Assembly: GCA_934204655.1 (NCBI GenBank)
Contig: CAKPZJ010000028.1
Span: forward strand, 1-39,479
Reading direction: 5' to 3'
Source: an uncultured Prevotella sp.
GTDB lineage: Bacteria; Bacteroidota; Bacteroidia; Bacteroidales; Bacteroidaceae
Length of the DNA: 39,479 bases
Below the pieces are notes generated by a model that made no database searches, was not told the origin of the DNA, and was given only the letters and a program-made list of their open reading frames with translations. Every line of letters begins with the position of its first letter. The first letter of the stretch is position 1. The translations under genes and the position numbers were made by a program. Positions 26,103-33,333 of this stretch are shown piece after piece.

Positions 26103-26642
26103 TCAGAGTGTGAGTGACTGGAGCTCGGTTCCGTCTAACTGATACATGGTGATACGGCCATTTTCATAGATAGCCATCGTGGGTACATTGCCACCCTTGG
26201 GAAAGGTGATAGAACCGGTGTTGCAGTACACGGTGCCGTTCTCGCGTATCAGGTGCCACAGGTGGGTGTGGCCTGTAAATATGGCATCGAACTTGCCCTT
26301 GGGCATCTTCTCCTTATTATATATGTGCCCATGTGTCAGGAACAGGCGCTTGCCCTCATCGACCACCAGGGCATAGTCGGCCATGATGGGGAAGTCAAGC
26401 AGCATCTGGTCGACCTCGGAGTCGCAGTTGCCCCGGATGGCAATAATCTTATCGGCCATGTCATTGAGTGTAGTGGCTATCTGCTTAGGGTCAAGCCCGG
26501 TCGGCACACCGTTTCGCGGCCCATAGTTCAGTATGTCGCCCAGTATGCACAGGTAATCGCATTGCTGCTGATGAAAAAAAGATAAGGCTTGCTGGAGAGT
26601 GGGAAATGAACCGTGTATGTCTGACAGTATCAAGTATTTCAT
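26103..26642 (-). CDS. YfcE-like metallophosphoesterase
   Basis: 179 residues from the ATG at 26642. The frame stays open further upstream, but that stretch is the tRNA-Tyr gene, so it cannot be coding. All calcineurin-like metal motifs are present in order: SDIHG (D8, H10), LGDILNYGPRNG, RGNCD, THGHIYN and IFTGHTHLW. The small size and single-domain layout match the YfcE/MJ0936 phosphodiesterases, which hydrolyse phosphodiesters with Mn or similar metals; the natural substrate is unknown. It follows tRNA-Tyr by 26 bp on the same strand. Confidence 0.9.
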   Translation of the reverse strand: MKYLILSDIHGSFPTLQQALSFFHQQQCDYLCILGDILNYGPRNGVPTGLDPKQIATTLNDMADKIIAIRGNCDSEVDQMLLDFPIMADYALVVDEGKRLFLTHGHIYNKEKMPKGKFDAIFTGHTHLWHLIRENGTVYCNTGSITFPKGGNVPTMAIYENGRITMYQLDGTELQSLTL

Positions 26643-26668
26643 TTTCCGATAAGTTTGCTTGTTGGGAG

Positions 26669-26751
26669 TGGGTGGTGATGGATTCGAACCACCGAAGGCG
26701 AAAGCCAGCAGATTTACAGTCTGCCCCATTTGGCCACTCTGGTAACCACCC
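26669..26751 (-). tRNA. tRNA-Tyr (GTA)
   Basis: Folds as a class II tRNA of 83 nt. The acceptor stem GGGTGGT (26745-26751) pairs with ACCACCC, the discriminator is A at 26669, the anticodon stem-loop has CTGTAAA with anticodon GTA, a long variable arm follows (GGCTTTCGCC), and the T-loop is GTTCGAATC. CCA is not encoded. The long variable arm together with GTA is diagnostic of bacterial tRNA-Tyr. Confidence 0.95.
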
Positions 26752-26850
26752 TAATTGTTTTGACGGGTGCAAAGGTAAGGAAAAAAATCTTAATACACTA
26801 AGGTTTCGCCGTTTTTTTTGTCTTGACTGATGCCATGCCCCTGTCGGCTG

Positions 26851-26885
26851 TGCCAAAATGGCAGAGTGAATGTGCCATTTTGGCA
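26851..26885. promoter_or_regulatory. Twin palindromic operators upstream of hsp20
   Basis: Two perfect 13-bp palindromes, TGCCAAAATGGCA (26851-26863) and TGCCATTTTGGCA (26873-26885), have centres 22 bp apart, about two helical turns. They are also inverted copies of each other. They lie about 115 bp before hsp20 and beyond the tRNA-Tyr promoter side. They do not match CIRCE. The layout suggests cooperative binding of a dimeric regulator. Confidence 0.6.
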
Positions 26886-26986
26886 CTTGTGGGGACTCGG
26901 CATGCTTGTTGCATTTTAGTGGGTGTCTGAGGGCAGCAAGAAGGCTCGAGGGCACCAATATAGATAAGTAAAAAATAAAAATAATT

Positions 26987-26993
26987 AGGAGGT
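26987..26993 (+). promoter_or_regulatory. Shine-Dalgarno site of hsp20
   Basis: AGGAGGT, seven bases before the ATG at 27001. It is unusual here because nearly all other genes in the window lack such a site, and it settles the start of hsp20. Confidence 0.75.
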
Positions 26994-27000
26994 AAAAATT

Positions 27001-27426
27001 ATGATGTACCCTACAAATCGTAACAACTGGTTAGATACCGCTTTTGAGGATTTCTTTAACACTGATATGATGCCGCGCGTAAATACTACGGCTCCCGCTG
27101 TTAACGTAAAGGAAAACGAGAAAGCCTATATAATGGATATAGCCGCTCCTGGACTGAAGAAGGAGTTCTGCCGCATAAGTCTGGATAAGGACGGCAACCT
27201 GGTAGTGAACATCGAGAACAAGATGGAGCACAAACAGGAGGAGAAGAAGGAGCACTATCTGCGTCGTGAGTTCTCGTATGGCAACTATGAGCAGGCTTAC
27301 GCTCTGCCCGACGATGTAGACCATGACAAGATTTCGGCTAAGGTAGAGGATGGCATCCTTACCGTTACTCTCCCCAAGATTTCTAAGGAGAAAACGCGTA
27401 TTGAGCGCCAGATTAATATCGGCTAA
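27001..27426 (+). CDS. Hsp20/alpha-crystallin small heat shock protein
   Basis: ATP-independent holdase that binds unfolding proteins in the cytoplasm. The 141 residues have a short N-terminal arm (MMYPTNRNNW), then the alpha-crystallin domain at about 32-133: PAVNVKENEKAY, DIAAPGLKKE, the Lys/Glu-rich loop, LRREFSYGNYEQAYALP and the closing DGILTVTLPK. A C-terminal RIERQINIG extension holds an I-x-I motif (INI) of the type used for oligomer assembly. A second ATG at 27004 is possible, but the SD sequence favours 27001. Strong twin operators lie upstream and a perfect terminator follows. Confidence 0.93.
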   Translation: MMYPTNRNNWLDTAFEDFFNTDMMPRVNTTAPAVNVKENEKAYIMDIAAPGLKKEFCRISLDKDGNLVVNIENKMEHKQEEKKEHYLRREFSYGNYEQAYALPDDVDHDKISAKVEDGILTVTLPKISKEKTRIERQINIG

Positions 27427-27444
27427 GCTACTTTATACGAACAT

Positions 27445-27491
27445 AAATAGCCGTGTAGGTGACCCAAAGTCGCTTACACGGCTATTTTTTT
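27445..27491 (+). terminator. Terminator after hsp20
   Basis: AAATAGCCGTGTA (27445-27457) pairs perfectly with TACACGGCTATTT (27475-27487), followed by T residues to 27491. The A tract on the other side lets it also end leftward transcription from the gene at 27565-28338. Confidence 0.85.
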
Positions 27492-27564
27492 GTCTTCTGC
27501 CCCGCGCTATATGATGGCACGGATGGGTATGGGTGTGTTCTTTTTGCAGACGGGGATTACCGCT

Positions 27565-28338
27565 CTATCTTTCGGGGCGTATGGGGTATTCGTGGCGGTC
27601 GGGCCATGGGGTGCACTTGGCGTCATACCAAGTGCCCTGTACGCTGATACCCACGCTGAAAGATGGACTGAAATTGTACTTGGCTCCGAACCCGATGACA
27701 TTGGCGCCGGGAGCAGCCAGGCCATAGCCCATGTTCATCATAGAGGGCAGGGCGTAGGGGCTGTAATAGCCATACCAGGGCGAGTAGAGGCCATAGAGTG
27801 ATGTATAATTGTTAGTTACCGACAGCTGACCATAGAGATAGAACTCCCACTTGTCGTTAGGGCGGTAGCCCAGTATGCCGTACAGCCCCACGTCATGGAA
27901 TGAGTCGCCGCCCCACGTGGTGTTGTTCACATAGATGCCTCCGGCTCCCCATAGTTTGCCGTCGCGGGTGAGCGGAGCCAGATAGGCGGCGTTGATGGTC
28001 TGGCCGAAACCTCCGCGATGAGGGGCGTGTTTGCCTAAGGTGGCAAAGGCAGAAAGGTCGACCGACAGGTTGAGTCCCTGGTGCATGCTCCAGGCATACG
28101 TAGGCATGAGTGGTGTGTGCGGTGTACTTATCGAGTCGGTGGCAGCTAACCGCTGGGGCCGCCCCTGGTATATACGTGGCTGGGTGCCATACTGCTGGGC
28201 ATCGTATAGGGTGTCGCCGGGCAACAGCCACTCGTAGCGTGGGTTGTCATCGCTATGCAGGGGCCCTCGGCCTATACGCTGGGCCATAAGCGTGGTACTC
28301 ATGGCGGTCAGCAGAGTAATAAGTATCGTTCGTTTCAT
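27565..28338 (-). CDS. Exported protein of unknown function, possible beta-barrel
   Basis: 257 residues from the ATG at 28338, chosen because it gives a signal peptide (MKRTILITLLTAMSTTLM, cleavage after AQ). The last ~170 residues alternate aromatic and polar residues in strand-like runs (LSVDLSAFATLG, WEFYLYGQLSVTNNY, KYNFSPSFSVGISVQGTWYDA), with a Gly/Tyr/Pro-rich loop around YSPWYGYYSPYALPSMM, as in small outer-membrane barrels. No family recognised. The -7 box TAATTTTG (28344-28351) ends five bases before the ATG. Isolated gene, convergent with hsp20. Confidence 0.65.
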   Translation of the reverse strand: MKRTILITLLTAMSTTLMAQRIGRGPLHSDDNPRYEWLLPGDTLYDAQQYGTQPRIYQGRPQRLAATDSISTPHTPLMPTYAWSMHQGLNLSVDLSAFATLGKHAPHRGGFGQTINAAYLAPLTRDGKLWGAGGIYVNNTTWGGDSFHDVGLYGILGYRPNDKWEFYLYGQLSVTNNYTSLYGLYSPWYGYYSPYALPSMMNMGYGLAAPGANVIGFGAKYNFSPSFSVGISVQGTWYDAKCTPWPDRHEYPIRPER

Positions 28339-28343
28339 GCTGG

Positions 28344-28351
28344 CAAAATTA
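28344..28351 (-). promoter_or_regulatory. -7 box immediately before the start codon at 28338
   Basis: TAATTTTG matches TAnnTTTG and ends five bases before the ATG. No TTTG lies 19-20 bp upstream, so support is moderate. Confidence 0.35.
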
Positions 28352-28426
28352 CAAGTTTTTGCCATTCTTTCTGTCATGAATTGTAAAAAATATATTAAAG
28401 AGCGTGTAGTTTAACCTTATTTATGT

Positions 28427-28550
28427 TACCTTTGCATCAGGAAGACAGTGTCTTCGTATGTATAGATAGCGGTGTAACGTCTGGATGCCCATATCAGAGT
28501 GGGCGGTATGATGCTTAACAACCTAATTAGAACTATAACTTTTTAATAGA
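28427..28550 (+). promoter_or_regulatory. -7 box and structured leader of the first FGE-fold gene
   Basis: TACCTTTG (28427-28434) is followed by a leader of about 110 nt. The leader holds a tight hairpin GAAGAC-AGT-GTCTTC (28441-28455) and a second, GCCCA/TGGGC (28487-28504). Two stems in a leader this long suggest RNA-level control or stabilisation, but no known riboswitch fold was recognised. Confidence 0.4.
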
Positions 28551-30119
28551 ATGATACGCAAATATCTTTTGACGTTTTTTATCTGTTTGGGTTCCATCTG
28601 TATGATGGGGCAGGGTATTATCCGCCACAATAAGGTGCCCACTGTGCAGAAGCCAAATGTGTCATCGGCGAAGGCCAAAAAGTCGTCGGCACGGCGGAGT
28701 ACACAGTCGGTTCAGCGCGACCCATTTGCCTCGCTCGCCGAACCACTGAAAACACAGGTTAAGAAACTGCTGTCGGACATGGTTTTGGTAGAGGGCGGCG
28801 CCTATACATTTGGCGGAACGGATCCTGGCAGCAATCCGGCGGTAGAGGTAACAGTAGGCTCTTTCTATATCAGTAAGTACGAAGTGACCGAAGCCTTATG
28901 GGCAGCAGTAATGGGCTCCAATCCACCTGACTACAAGGGGCCTAATTACCCTGTATCTAAAGCTACTTATTATAATTGTCTGGAATTTATTAATAAGTTA
29001 AATCAGCTTACTCATAAGAATTTCCGCCTGCCCCGCGAGGAAGAATGGGAGTATGCGGCACTGGGTGGAAAGTATAGTCATGGCTACCAGTATAGTGGCA
29101 GTAACAGGCCTTACGAGGTGGGATGGTACAAAGATAATTCAGGGAATACGAAACACGAAGTGGGACTTCTGAAACCTAACGAACTGGGCCTGTACGACAT
29201 GACGGGCAATGTTAGCGAATGGTGTCAAGGCTTTGAGAATTTTGCTCCGCTTCGTGGGGGATATATATACGATAGTCCTAATGAGCGCAAGTTGGAACTA
29301 AAAATTCCTAAAGACCAACCTTTAAAAATGGATTTTTATAATGGCTTTAGGCTGGCGATGTCGGCCCCTGTTTCCCATGCATCTGCCAAGCATGAAGTGG
29401 ACCCTTCGCAAGATACTCCTACGCCCCCGGCTCCTCCGCAGTTGACCCATGATCTGGCGACAAAACTAACTGTTCCGGTGCGGTCTCAGATAGAGAAGCT
29501 ATTAGGCGACATGGTCTATATAGAGGGCGGAAAGTTTGTCTACGAGCTTCTCAATGTAACTCCGGAAGAGGCCCCAGGGCGCGTGCGTGTCATCAAGCCT
29601 TTTTTCTTATGCAAATACGAGGTGACAGAGAAACTCTGGACGCTGGTAATGGGCAGCAATCCGAGTAGTTATAAGAAAGGTGATGATTTTCCCGTAGAAA
29701 ATATGACTTATGACGCATGCCAGGAGTTTATCGGCAAGTTGAATCAGCTTACTGGCTGTCATTTCCGCCTGCCCACTCAGGAAGAGTGGCAGTATGCTGC
29801 CCGTGGGGGCAGGCATAGTAATGGGTATAGATATAGTGGGAGTAACATTCTGAGTGAGGTGGCAGATTGCAATTCAGACTCAAAACAGAAAGTGGGGCAG
29901 CTAAAGCCTAATGAGCTGGGCCTATATGATATGACGGGCAATGTGAGAGAGTATTTAGAGAAGTCCAAAGGTCTCTATTCTAATCTTATTCGTATTGTGG
30001 GTGGTTACTGGTATCTAAAGGCAGGGGAATACTATAGTGAAATGTGGCGGGTAAGTCTTTATGGCTCGTATGGAGGTGGCAGGTTCACCGGATTAAGGCT
30101 GGCCCTGGACGACAAGTAG
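28551..30119 (+). CDS. Exported protein with two FGE-sulfatase (SUMF1) fold domains
   Basis: 522 residues with a signal peptide (MIRKYLLTFFICLGS, cleavage after GQG). A Ser/Lys-rich linker precedes two FGE/SUMF1-fold domains at about 77-271 and 320-520. Each shows the family blocks in order: MVLVEGGAYTFGG, YEVTEALW, FRLPREEEWEYAA, NELGLYDMTGNVSEW and a closing GFRLAM. The paired Cys that make formylglycine in true FGE are missing at the end of both domains, so a catalytic sulfatase-activating role is unlikely. A structural or binding role, as in the related gliding proteins GldJ/GldK, is more plausible. Paralogue of the gene at 31158; the two flank the TPR gene. Confidence 0.85.
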   Translation: MIRKYLLTFFICLGSICMMGQGIIRHNKVPTVQKPNVSSAKAKKSSARRSTQSVQRDPFASLAEPLKTQVKKLLSDMVLVEGGAYTFGGTDPGSNPAVEVTVGSFYISKYEVTEALWAAVMGSNPPDYKGPNYPVSKATYYNCLEFINKLNQLTHKNFRLPREEEWEYAALGGKYSHGYQYSGSNRPYEVGWYKDNSGNTKHEVGLLKPNELGLYDMTGNVSEWCQGFENFAPLRGGYIYDSPNERKLELKIPKDQPLKMDFYNGFRLAMSAPVSHASAKHEVDPSQDTPTPPAPPQLTHDLATKLTVPVRSQIEKLLGDMVYIEGGKFVYELLNVTPEEAPGRVRVIKPFFLCKYEVTEKLWTLVMGSNPSSYKKGDDFPVENMTYDACQEFIGKLNQLTGCHFRLPTQEEWQYAARGGRHSNGYRYSGSNILSEVADCNSDSKQKVGQLKPNELGLYDMTGNVREYLEKSKGLYSNLIRIVGGYWYLKAGEYYSEMWRVSLYGSYGGGRFTGLRLALDDK

Positions 30120-30171
30120 GCTGATTTTTTGGGTAGCATCCTGTATGGCTGAAAAAACAAGATAGATAAAG

Positions 30172-30201
30172 TTGCTATTTATCCGATTAATGGTAACTTT
30201 G
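30172..30201 (+). promoter_or_regulatory. Promoter of the TPR gene
   Basis: TTG (30172-30174), 19 bp spacer, TAACTTTG (30194-30201). The ATG follows 26 bp later. The transcript probably continues into the second FGE-fold gene, which has no visible promoter. Confidence 0.55.
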
Positions 30202-30227
30202 CAGAGTAAAAATAGAATTAGTATATT

Positions 30228-31115
30228 ATGAGATTTTTCAAGAGCCTATTCGGAGTAGGCGGTGAGAGTGATAAGCAAAACAAGACTGACGATAAGCAGC
30301 GCCAGTTTGAAGTGTTGAAGTATGATGGTGTCCGTGCACTGCGTATGGGCCAGATAGATATAGCAGTTAATTGTCTGGAGCATGCCATCCAACTCCAGGA
30401 CGACCTTGAAGTATGCGACTATCTGTCGCAGGCCCTCTTGCACCAGGGCCGACTTGACGAGGCTTATCAGTATCTGCAGCGTATGGCCGAGGGGGAGCCC
30501 GACAACCAGCAAATATATCTACGCATGGGCAGCGTGGCCTATATGCGCGAGGACTATCAGGCCGAGGCTGATGTGGCTAACCGGGTCTTGCAGCTCAACG
30601 CCGATAGTCCACAGGCCCATTATCTGCTGGCGCAGGCATATATAGGACAGGGCAACCCCATCGTGGCCATAGCTATGCTGACCAAGGCCGTAGCACTTGA
30701 CGACAAATTTCTTGCTGCCTATCTGTTGCGTGGCGACACGTTGCTCAAGATGGGCGACGTGCAGGGTGCTAAGGCTGATGCCGATTTGCTGATAACCAAA
30801 CAGACCGACAACGAGGACGTTCTGTTGTTGGCCGCACGTGTCAGCGAGGCCATGGGCTGTCACGATGAAGCCTTTGCCCTATATGATAGGGTAATAGAGG
30901 CCAATCCATTTAGCGCCACAGCTTTCAAGGAGCGTGGGGCCATACGTATGGCTCAGGGCGACAAGGAGGGTGCCGAGGCCGACGCACGCACAGTGTTGGA
31001 ATTGGCTCCCAATGAGGTAGCCGGCGTTTCTGGTAACTATACCGCCCGTGGTACCGAGAACATCCAGCGCAAAGTAGAGGAGGCTTATCGCAATAACAAT
31101 CCATTGGGGTTATAG
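30228..31115 (+). CDS. Tetratricopeptide repeat protein
   Basis: 295 residues with no signal peptide or transmembrane helix, so probably cytoplasmic. About six to seven TPR units run from residue 28 to 255; clear examples are YDGVRALRMGQIDIAVNCLEHAI (shown here only as the A-helix GVRALRMGQIDIA), YLLAQAYIGQGNPIVA and FKERGAIRMAQGDKEGA. These make a superhelical protein-binding scaffold. The C-terminal tail (KVEEAYRNNNPLGL) is the part repeated as a pseudogene scrap at 32810-32856. Placed between two FGE-fold paralogues, it may assemble or sense their products; that is inference. Confidence 0.88.
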   Translation: MRFFKSLFGVGGESDKQNKTDDKQRQFEVLKYDGVRALRMGQIDIAVNCLEHAIQLQDDLEVCDYLSQALLHQGRLDEAYQYLQRMAEGEPDNQQIYLRMGSVAYMREDYQAEADVANRVLQLNADSPQAHYLLAQAYIGQGNPIVAIAMLTKAVALDDKFLAAYLLRGDTLLKMGDVQGAKADADLLITKQTDNEDVLLLAARVSEAMGCHDEAFALYDRVIEANPFSATAFKERGAIRMAQGDKEGAEADARTVLELAPNEVAGVSGNYTARGTENIQRKVEEAYRNNNPLGL

Positions 31116-31157
31116 TTTTGTCCGTCTCATCCGATATACCTATTTTTTTTTATATAT

Positions 31158-32771
31158 ATGCGCATATTTATCATCTCTTCTATCCTCTGTCTCTACAGTT
31201 ATGGGGCAATGGGGCAGGGCATTATCCGTCATAAAGTTCCTGTACAAACTAAGCGGGAAGTACGTAAAGCTCCGACAAGTCCAAAGAAAGTCCCCGCACA
31301 GCGGGCAGCGGTTCCAAAGATGTCACCACAGGAAAAGGCCCGGCAGGCTCTTATTAAAAAGTTAATTAGTGATATGGTACTTGTCGAGGGTGGCTCGTTT
31401 ACTTACGGCGGAAATAATTCAGATGTTGACCCTGCGGCCAATATTACAGTAGAAAGTTTCTACATCAGCAAATACGAGGTGACAGAAGCGCTGTGGAAGT
31501 CTGTAATGGATACGGTTCCAAGAAAAGAAGCACGGGGCGATAACTATCCAGCTACAGCTTCTTATGCAGACTGGAAGAAGTTTATTGGAAGATTAAATGT
31601 GCTTAGTCACAAACAATTCCGTTTTCCTCGAGAAGAGGAATGGGAGTACGCTATGCGGGGTGGATGCTATTCTAAGGGCTATACATATAGTGGCAGTAAT
31701 AAAATCTACGAAGTGGCATGGTATAGAGGTAATTCTGAAAACCATTTCCATGAAGTAGGTTTATTAAGTCCTAACGAACTGGGCCTATATGATATGTGCG
31801 GAAATGTAGCTGAGTATTGTCAAGGATACGAAGACTATCTTTCGCTCAACGGCAGAAACAACATAGCTTCGGTACGTGGTGGAGGCTATACTCAGGATGT
31901 CACAGCGGTCAAGACTGAGTATTCGTCTATGCTACCCATCAACTATAGTTTTGATATAAAAACCACATCTTCATTTTTTCATGGCTTGAGGCTCGCCATG
32001 TCATCTTCTGCGGATAACGAGAATACTTCGGCCGGTCACCGTAATACTCGTGCTGATAGCCCTATGGTGCAGGTTCCACTCCCCAAACTGCCTAATGACC
32101 CTATAGATAATTTGCCAGATTTGCAACGCCTGCAAGTACAGAAACTGCTGGACGATATGGTCTACATAGAAGATGGCTCCATGGTTTATGGGCTTGATGT
32201 ACCTTTGGGCGTGGCCCCTCTTCGCGAGCGTACGATAAAGCCCTTCTATCTCTGTAAGTATGAAGTGACCGAAAAACTTTGGACTGCCATCATGGGCAGT
32301 AACCCCTGCTTTCATATCAAGGGCGACAATTATCCTGTAGAAAATATGGGGTACATTGGCTGCAAAGAGTTTATTAGCAAACTGAACAAACTTACTGGCC
32401 GTCATTTTCGTTTGCCAACAAGAGAGGAGTGGCAATATGCTGCTCGTGGTGGTCGGCATAGTAAAGGGTACGATTATAGTGGAAGTGACAATTTGTACGA
32501 GGTTGCGTGGTGTTCTGGTAACAGCAAGGGAGCCAAGCATGAAGTTGGCCAGCTTAAACCCAATGAACTGGGCCTGTATGATATGCAGGGTAATATCGAG
32601 GAAATACTTGAAAGAGTAAATGGGCTTTATGCTGATTGGAATGTATATACAGATGATAGTTTCTACAATGATTCTAATGCAAGCTACAATTTCAACATAT
32701 TGAACGTAAATCTTAATCAAGGTGATTTGAAGTTTTTTCATGTGGGATTTCGTTTAGCAATGGATTTATGA
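31158..32771 (+). CDS. Second exported protein with two FGE-sulfatase (SUMF1) fold domains
   Basis: 537 residues, paralogue of the gene at 28551. Signal peptide MRIFIISSILCLYSYG with cleavage after GQG; both proteins continue with GIIRHK. Domains at about 70-275 and 330-536 keep EGGSFTYGG, YEVTEALW, FRFPREEEWEYAM, NELGLYDMCGNVAEY and final GFRLAM. Catalytic Cys of true FGE are again absent. The two proteins diverge in their linkers and in the region after RGG, so they probably bind different partners. Begins 42 bp after the TPR stop with no promoter recognised, suggesting co-transcription with it. Confidence 0.85.
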   Translation: MRIFIISSILCLYSYGAMGQGIIRHKVPVQTKREVRKAPTSPKKVPAQRAAVPKMSPQEKARQALIKKLISDMVLVEGGSFTYGGNNSDVDPAANITVESFYISKYEVTEALWKSVMDTVPRKEARGDNYPATASYADWKKFIGRLNVLSHKQFRFPREEEWEYAMRGGCYSKGYTYSGSNKIYEVAWYRGNSENHFHEVGLLSPNELGLYDMCGNVAEYCQGYEDYLSLNGRNNIASVRGGGYTQDVTAVKTEYSSMLPINYSFDIKTTSSFFHGLRLAMSSSADNENTSAGHRNTRADSPMVQVPLPKLPNDPIDNLPDLQRLQVQKLLDDMVYIEDGSMVYGLDVPLGVAPLRERTIKPFYLCKYEVTEKLWTAIMGSNPCFHIKGDNYPVENMGYIGCKEFISKLNKLTGRHFRLPTREEWQYAARGGRHSKGYDYSGSDNLYEVAWCSGNSKGAKHEVGQLKPNELGLYDMQGNIEEILERVNGLYADWNVYTDDSFYNDSNASYNFNILNVNLNQGDLKFFHVGFRLAMDL

Positions 32772-32809
32772 GGTTTTCCTCTATAATCTCGGTTAAGTTT
32801 GGGTTGGAA

Positions 32810-32856
32810 GCAAAGTAGAGGAGGCTTATTGCAATAACAATCCATTGGGGCTGTAG
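32810..32856 (+). pseudogene. 3' scrap of a second TPR gene copy
   Basis: Bases 32810-32860 match the 3' end of the TPR gene (31069-31119) at 47 of 51 positions. In frame it reads KVEEAYCNNNPLGL followed by a stop, the same ending as the intact protein. Only the last 14 codons remain. This shows that an FGE-TPR unit was duplicated in tandem and that most of the second TPR copy was later lost. Confidence 0.85.
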
Positions 32857-32872
32857 GTTTATCTGCTTCTTC

Positions 32873-32903
32873 AAACATCGAATTTACTAAATTGGATGTT
32901 TGT
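32873..32903. repeat. 31-bp near-perfect palindrome beside the provirus
   Basis: CAAACATC pairs with GATGTTTG, and AATTTA with TAAATT, around a single C at 32888, with one G-G mismatch. It lies 14 bp before the left attachment repeat. It could be a terminator stem without T tract or a protein binding site for recombination. Confidence 0.6.
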
Positions 32904-32916
32904 TACAGTAATTTTA

Positions 32917-32971
32917 CATAATACCGATTATATGAAAAACATATTATATTTGCAGTGGATTTAATTTTTAA
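32917..32971 (+). repeat. Left attachment repeat of the provirus
   Basis: 55 bp starting CATAATACCGATTATAT, repeated at 39349-39403 with two mismatches. It contains the -7 box TATATTTG (32945-32952) that would drive the first provirus gene. Such repeats flank XerCD/dif-integrated microviruses of Bacteroidetes. Confidence 0.85.
32945..32952 (+). promoter_or_regulatory. -7 box inside the left attachment repeat
   Basis: TATATTTG followed by CAG, 31 bp before the ATG at 32983. The same box sits in the right repeat (39377-39384), where it points into host DNA. Confidence 0.5.
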
Positions 32972-32982
32972 TATGTAGAATT

Positions 32983-33333
32983 ATGGCAACAAACTTATTT
33001 ATTTTACGGGAAAATTGCGTTGACCGCATTAACTATTTACCTGATGCGTTTTTCGTGCAAAACCATTGTCTTTGTCCTCATACAAAGAAAGAGTTACTCA
33101 AAGTGATAGAAACATTGGCGCGTATGTTTGAGTTTACGTTACATGAGCCATCGATAGCTGACGCGTTGAATGTTTTGGCAAAGGCTCTTAGCTGGAAGAA
33201 TTATACGTATAAAATGGCGTGTTCGTTCCTTTACTCTTTCTTGCGCCTTTCTTTCTGTATTGGCTCCGATTGTGTCTATGTTGACGTATATAACGGCCGT
33301 TTGTATTCGTCATTAAAAGATATAAAGGCATGA
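32983..33333 (+). CDS. Provirus small protein, first gene, unknown function
   Basis: 116 residues, not recognised. It has several Cys (NHCLCPHTKKE near the front, then ACSFLYSFLRLSFCIGSDC), a predicted helical middle (KELLKVIETLARMFEF, IADALNVLAKALSW) and a strand-rich end. No clear helix-turn-helix. Its stop overlaps the start of the replication gene by 4 bp (ATGA). First gene behind the promoter in the attachment repeat, a position where an early regulator or host-takeover protein would be expected; that is inference. Confidence 0.75.
   Translation: MATNLFILRENCVDRINYLPDAFFVQNHCLCPHTKKELLKVIETLARMFEFTLHEPSIADALNVLAKALSWKNYTYKMACSFLYSFLRLSFCIGSDCVYVDVYNGRLYSSLKDIKA

Noticed and set aside
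26643..26729. Upstream extension of the YfcE-like gene
   Set aside because: The extra codons overlap the tRNA-Tyr gene; the ATG at 26642 gives the canonical N-terminus.
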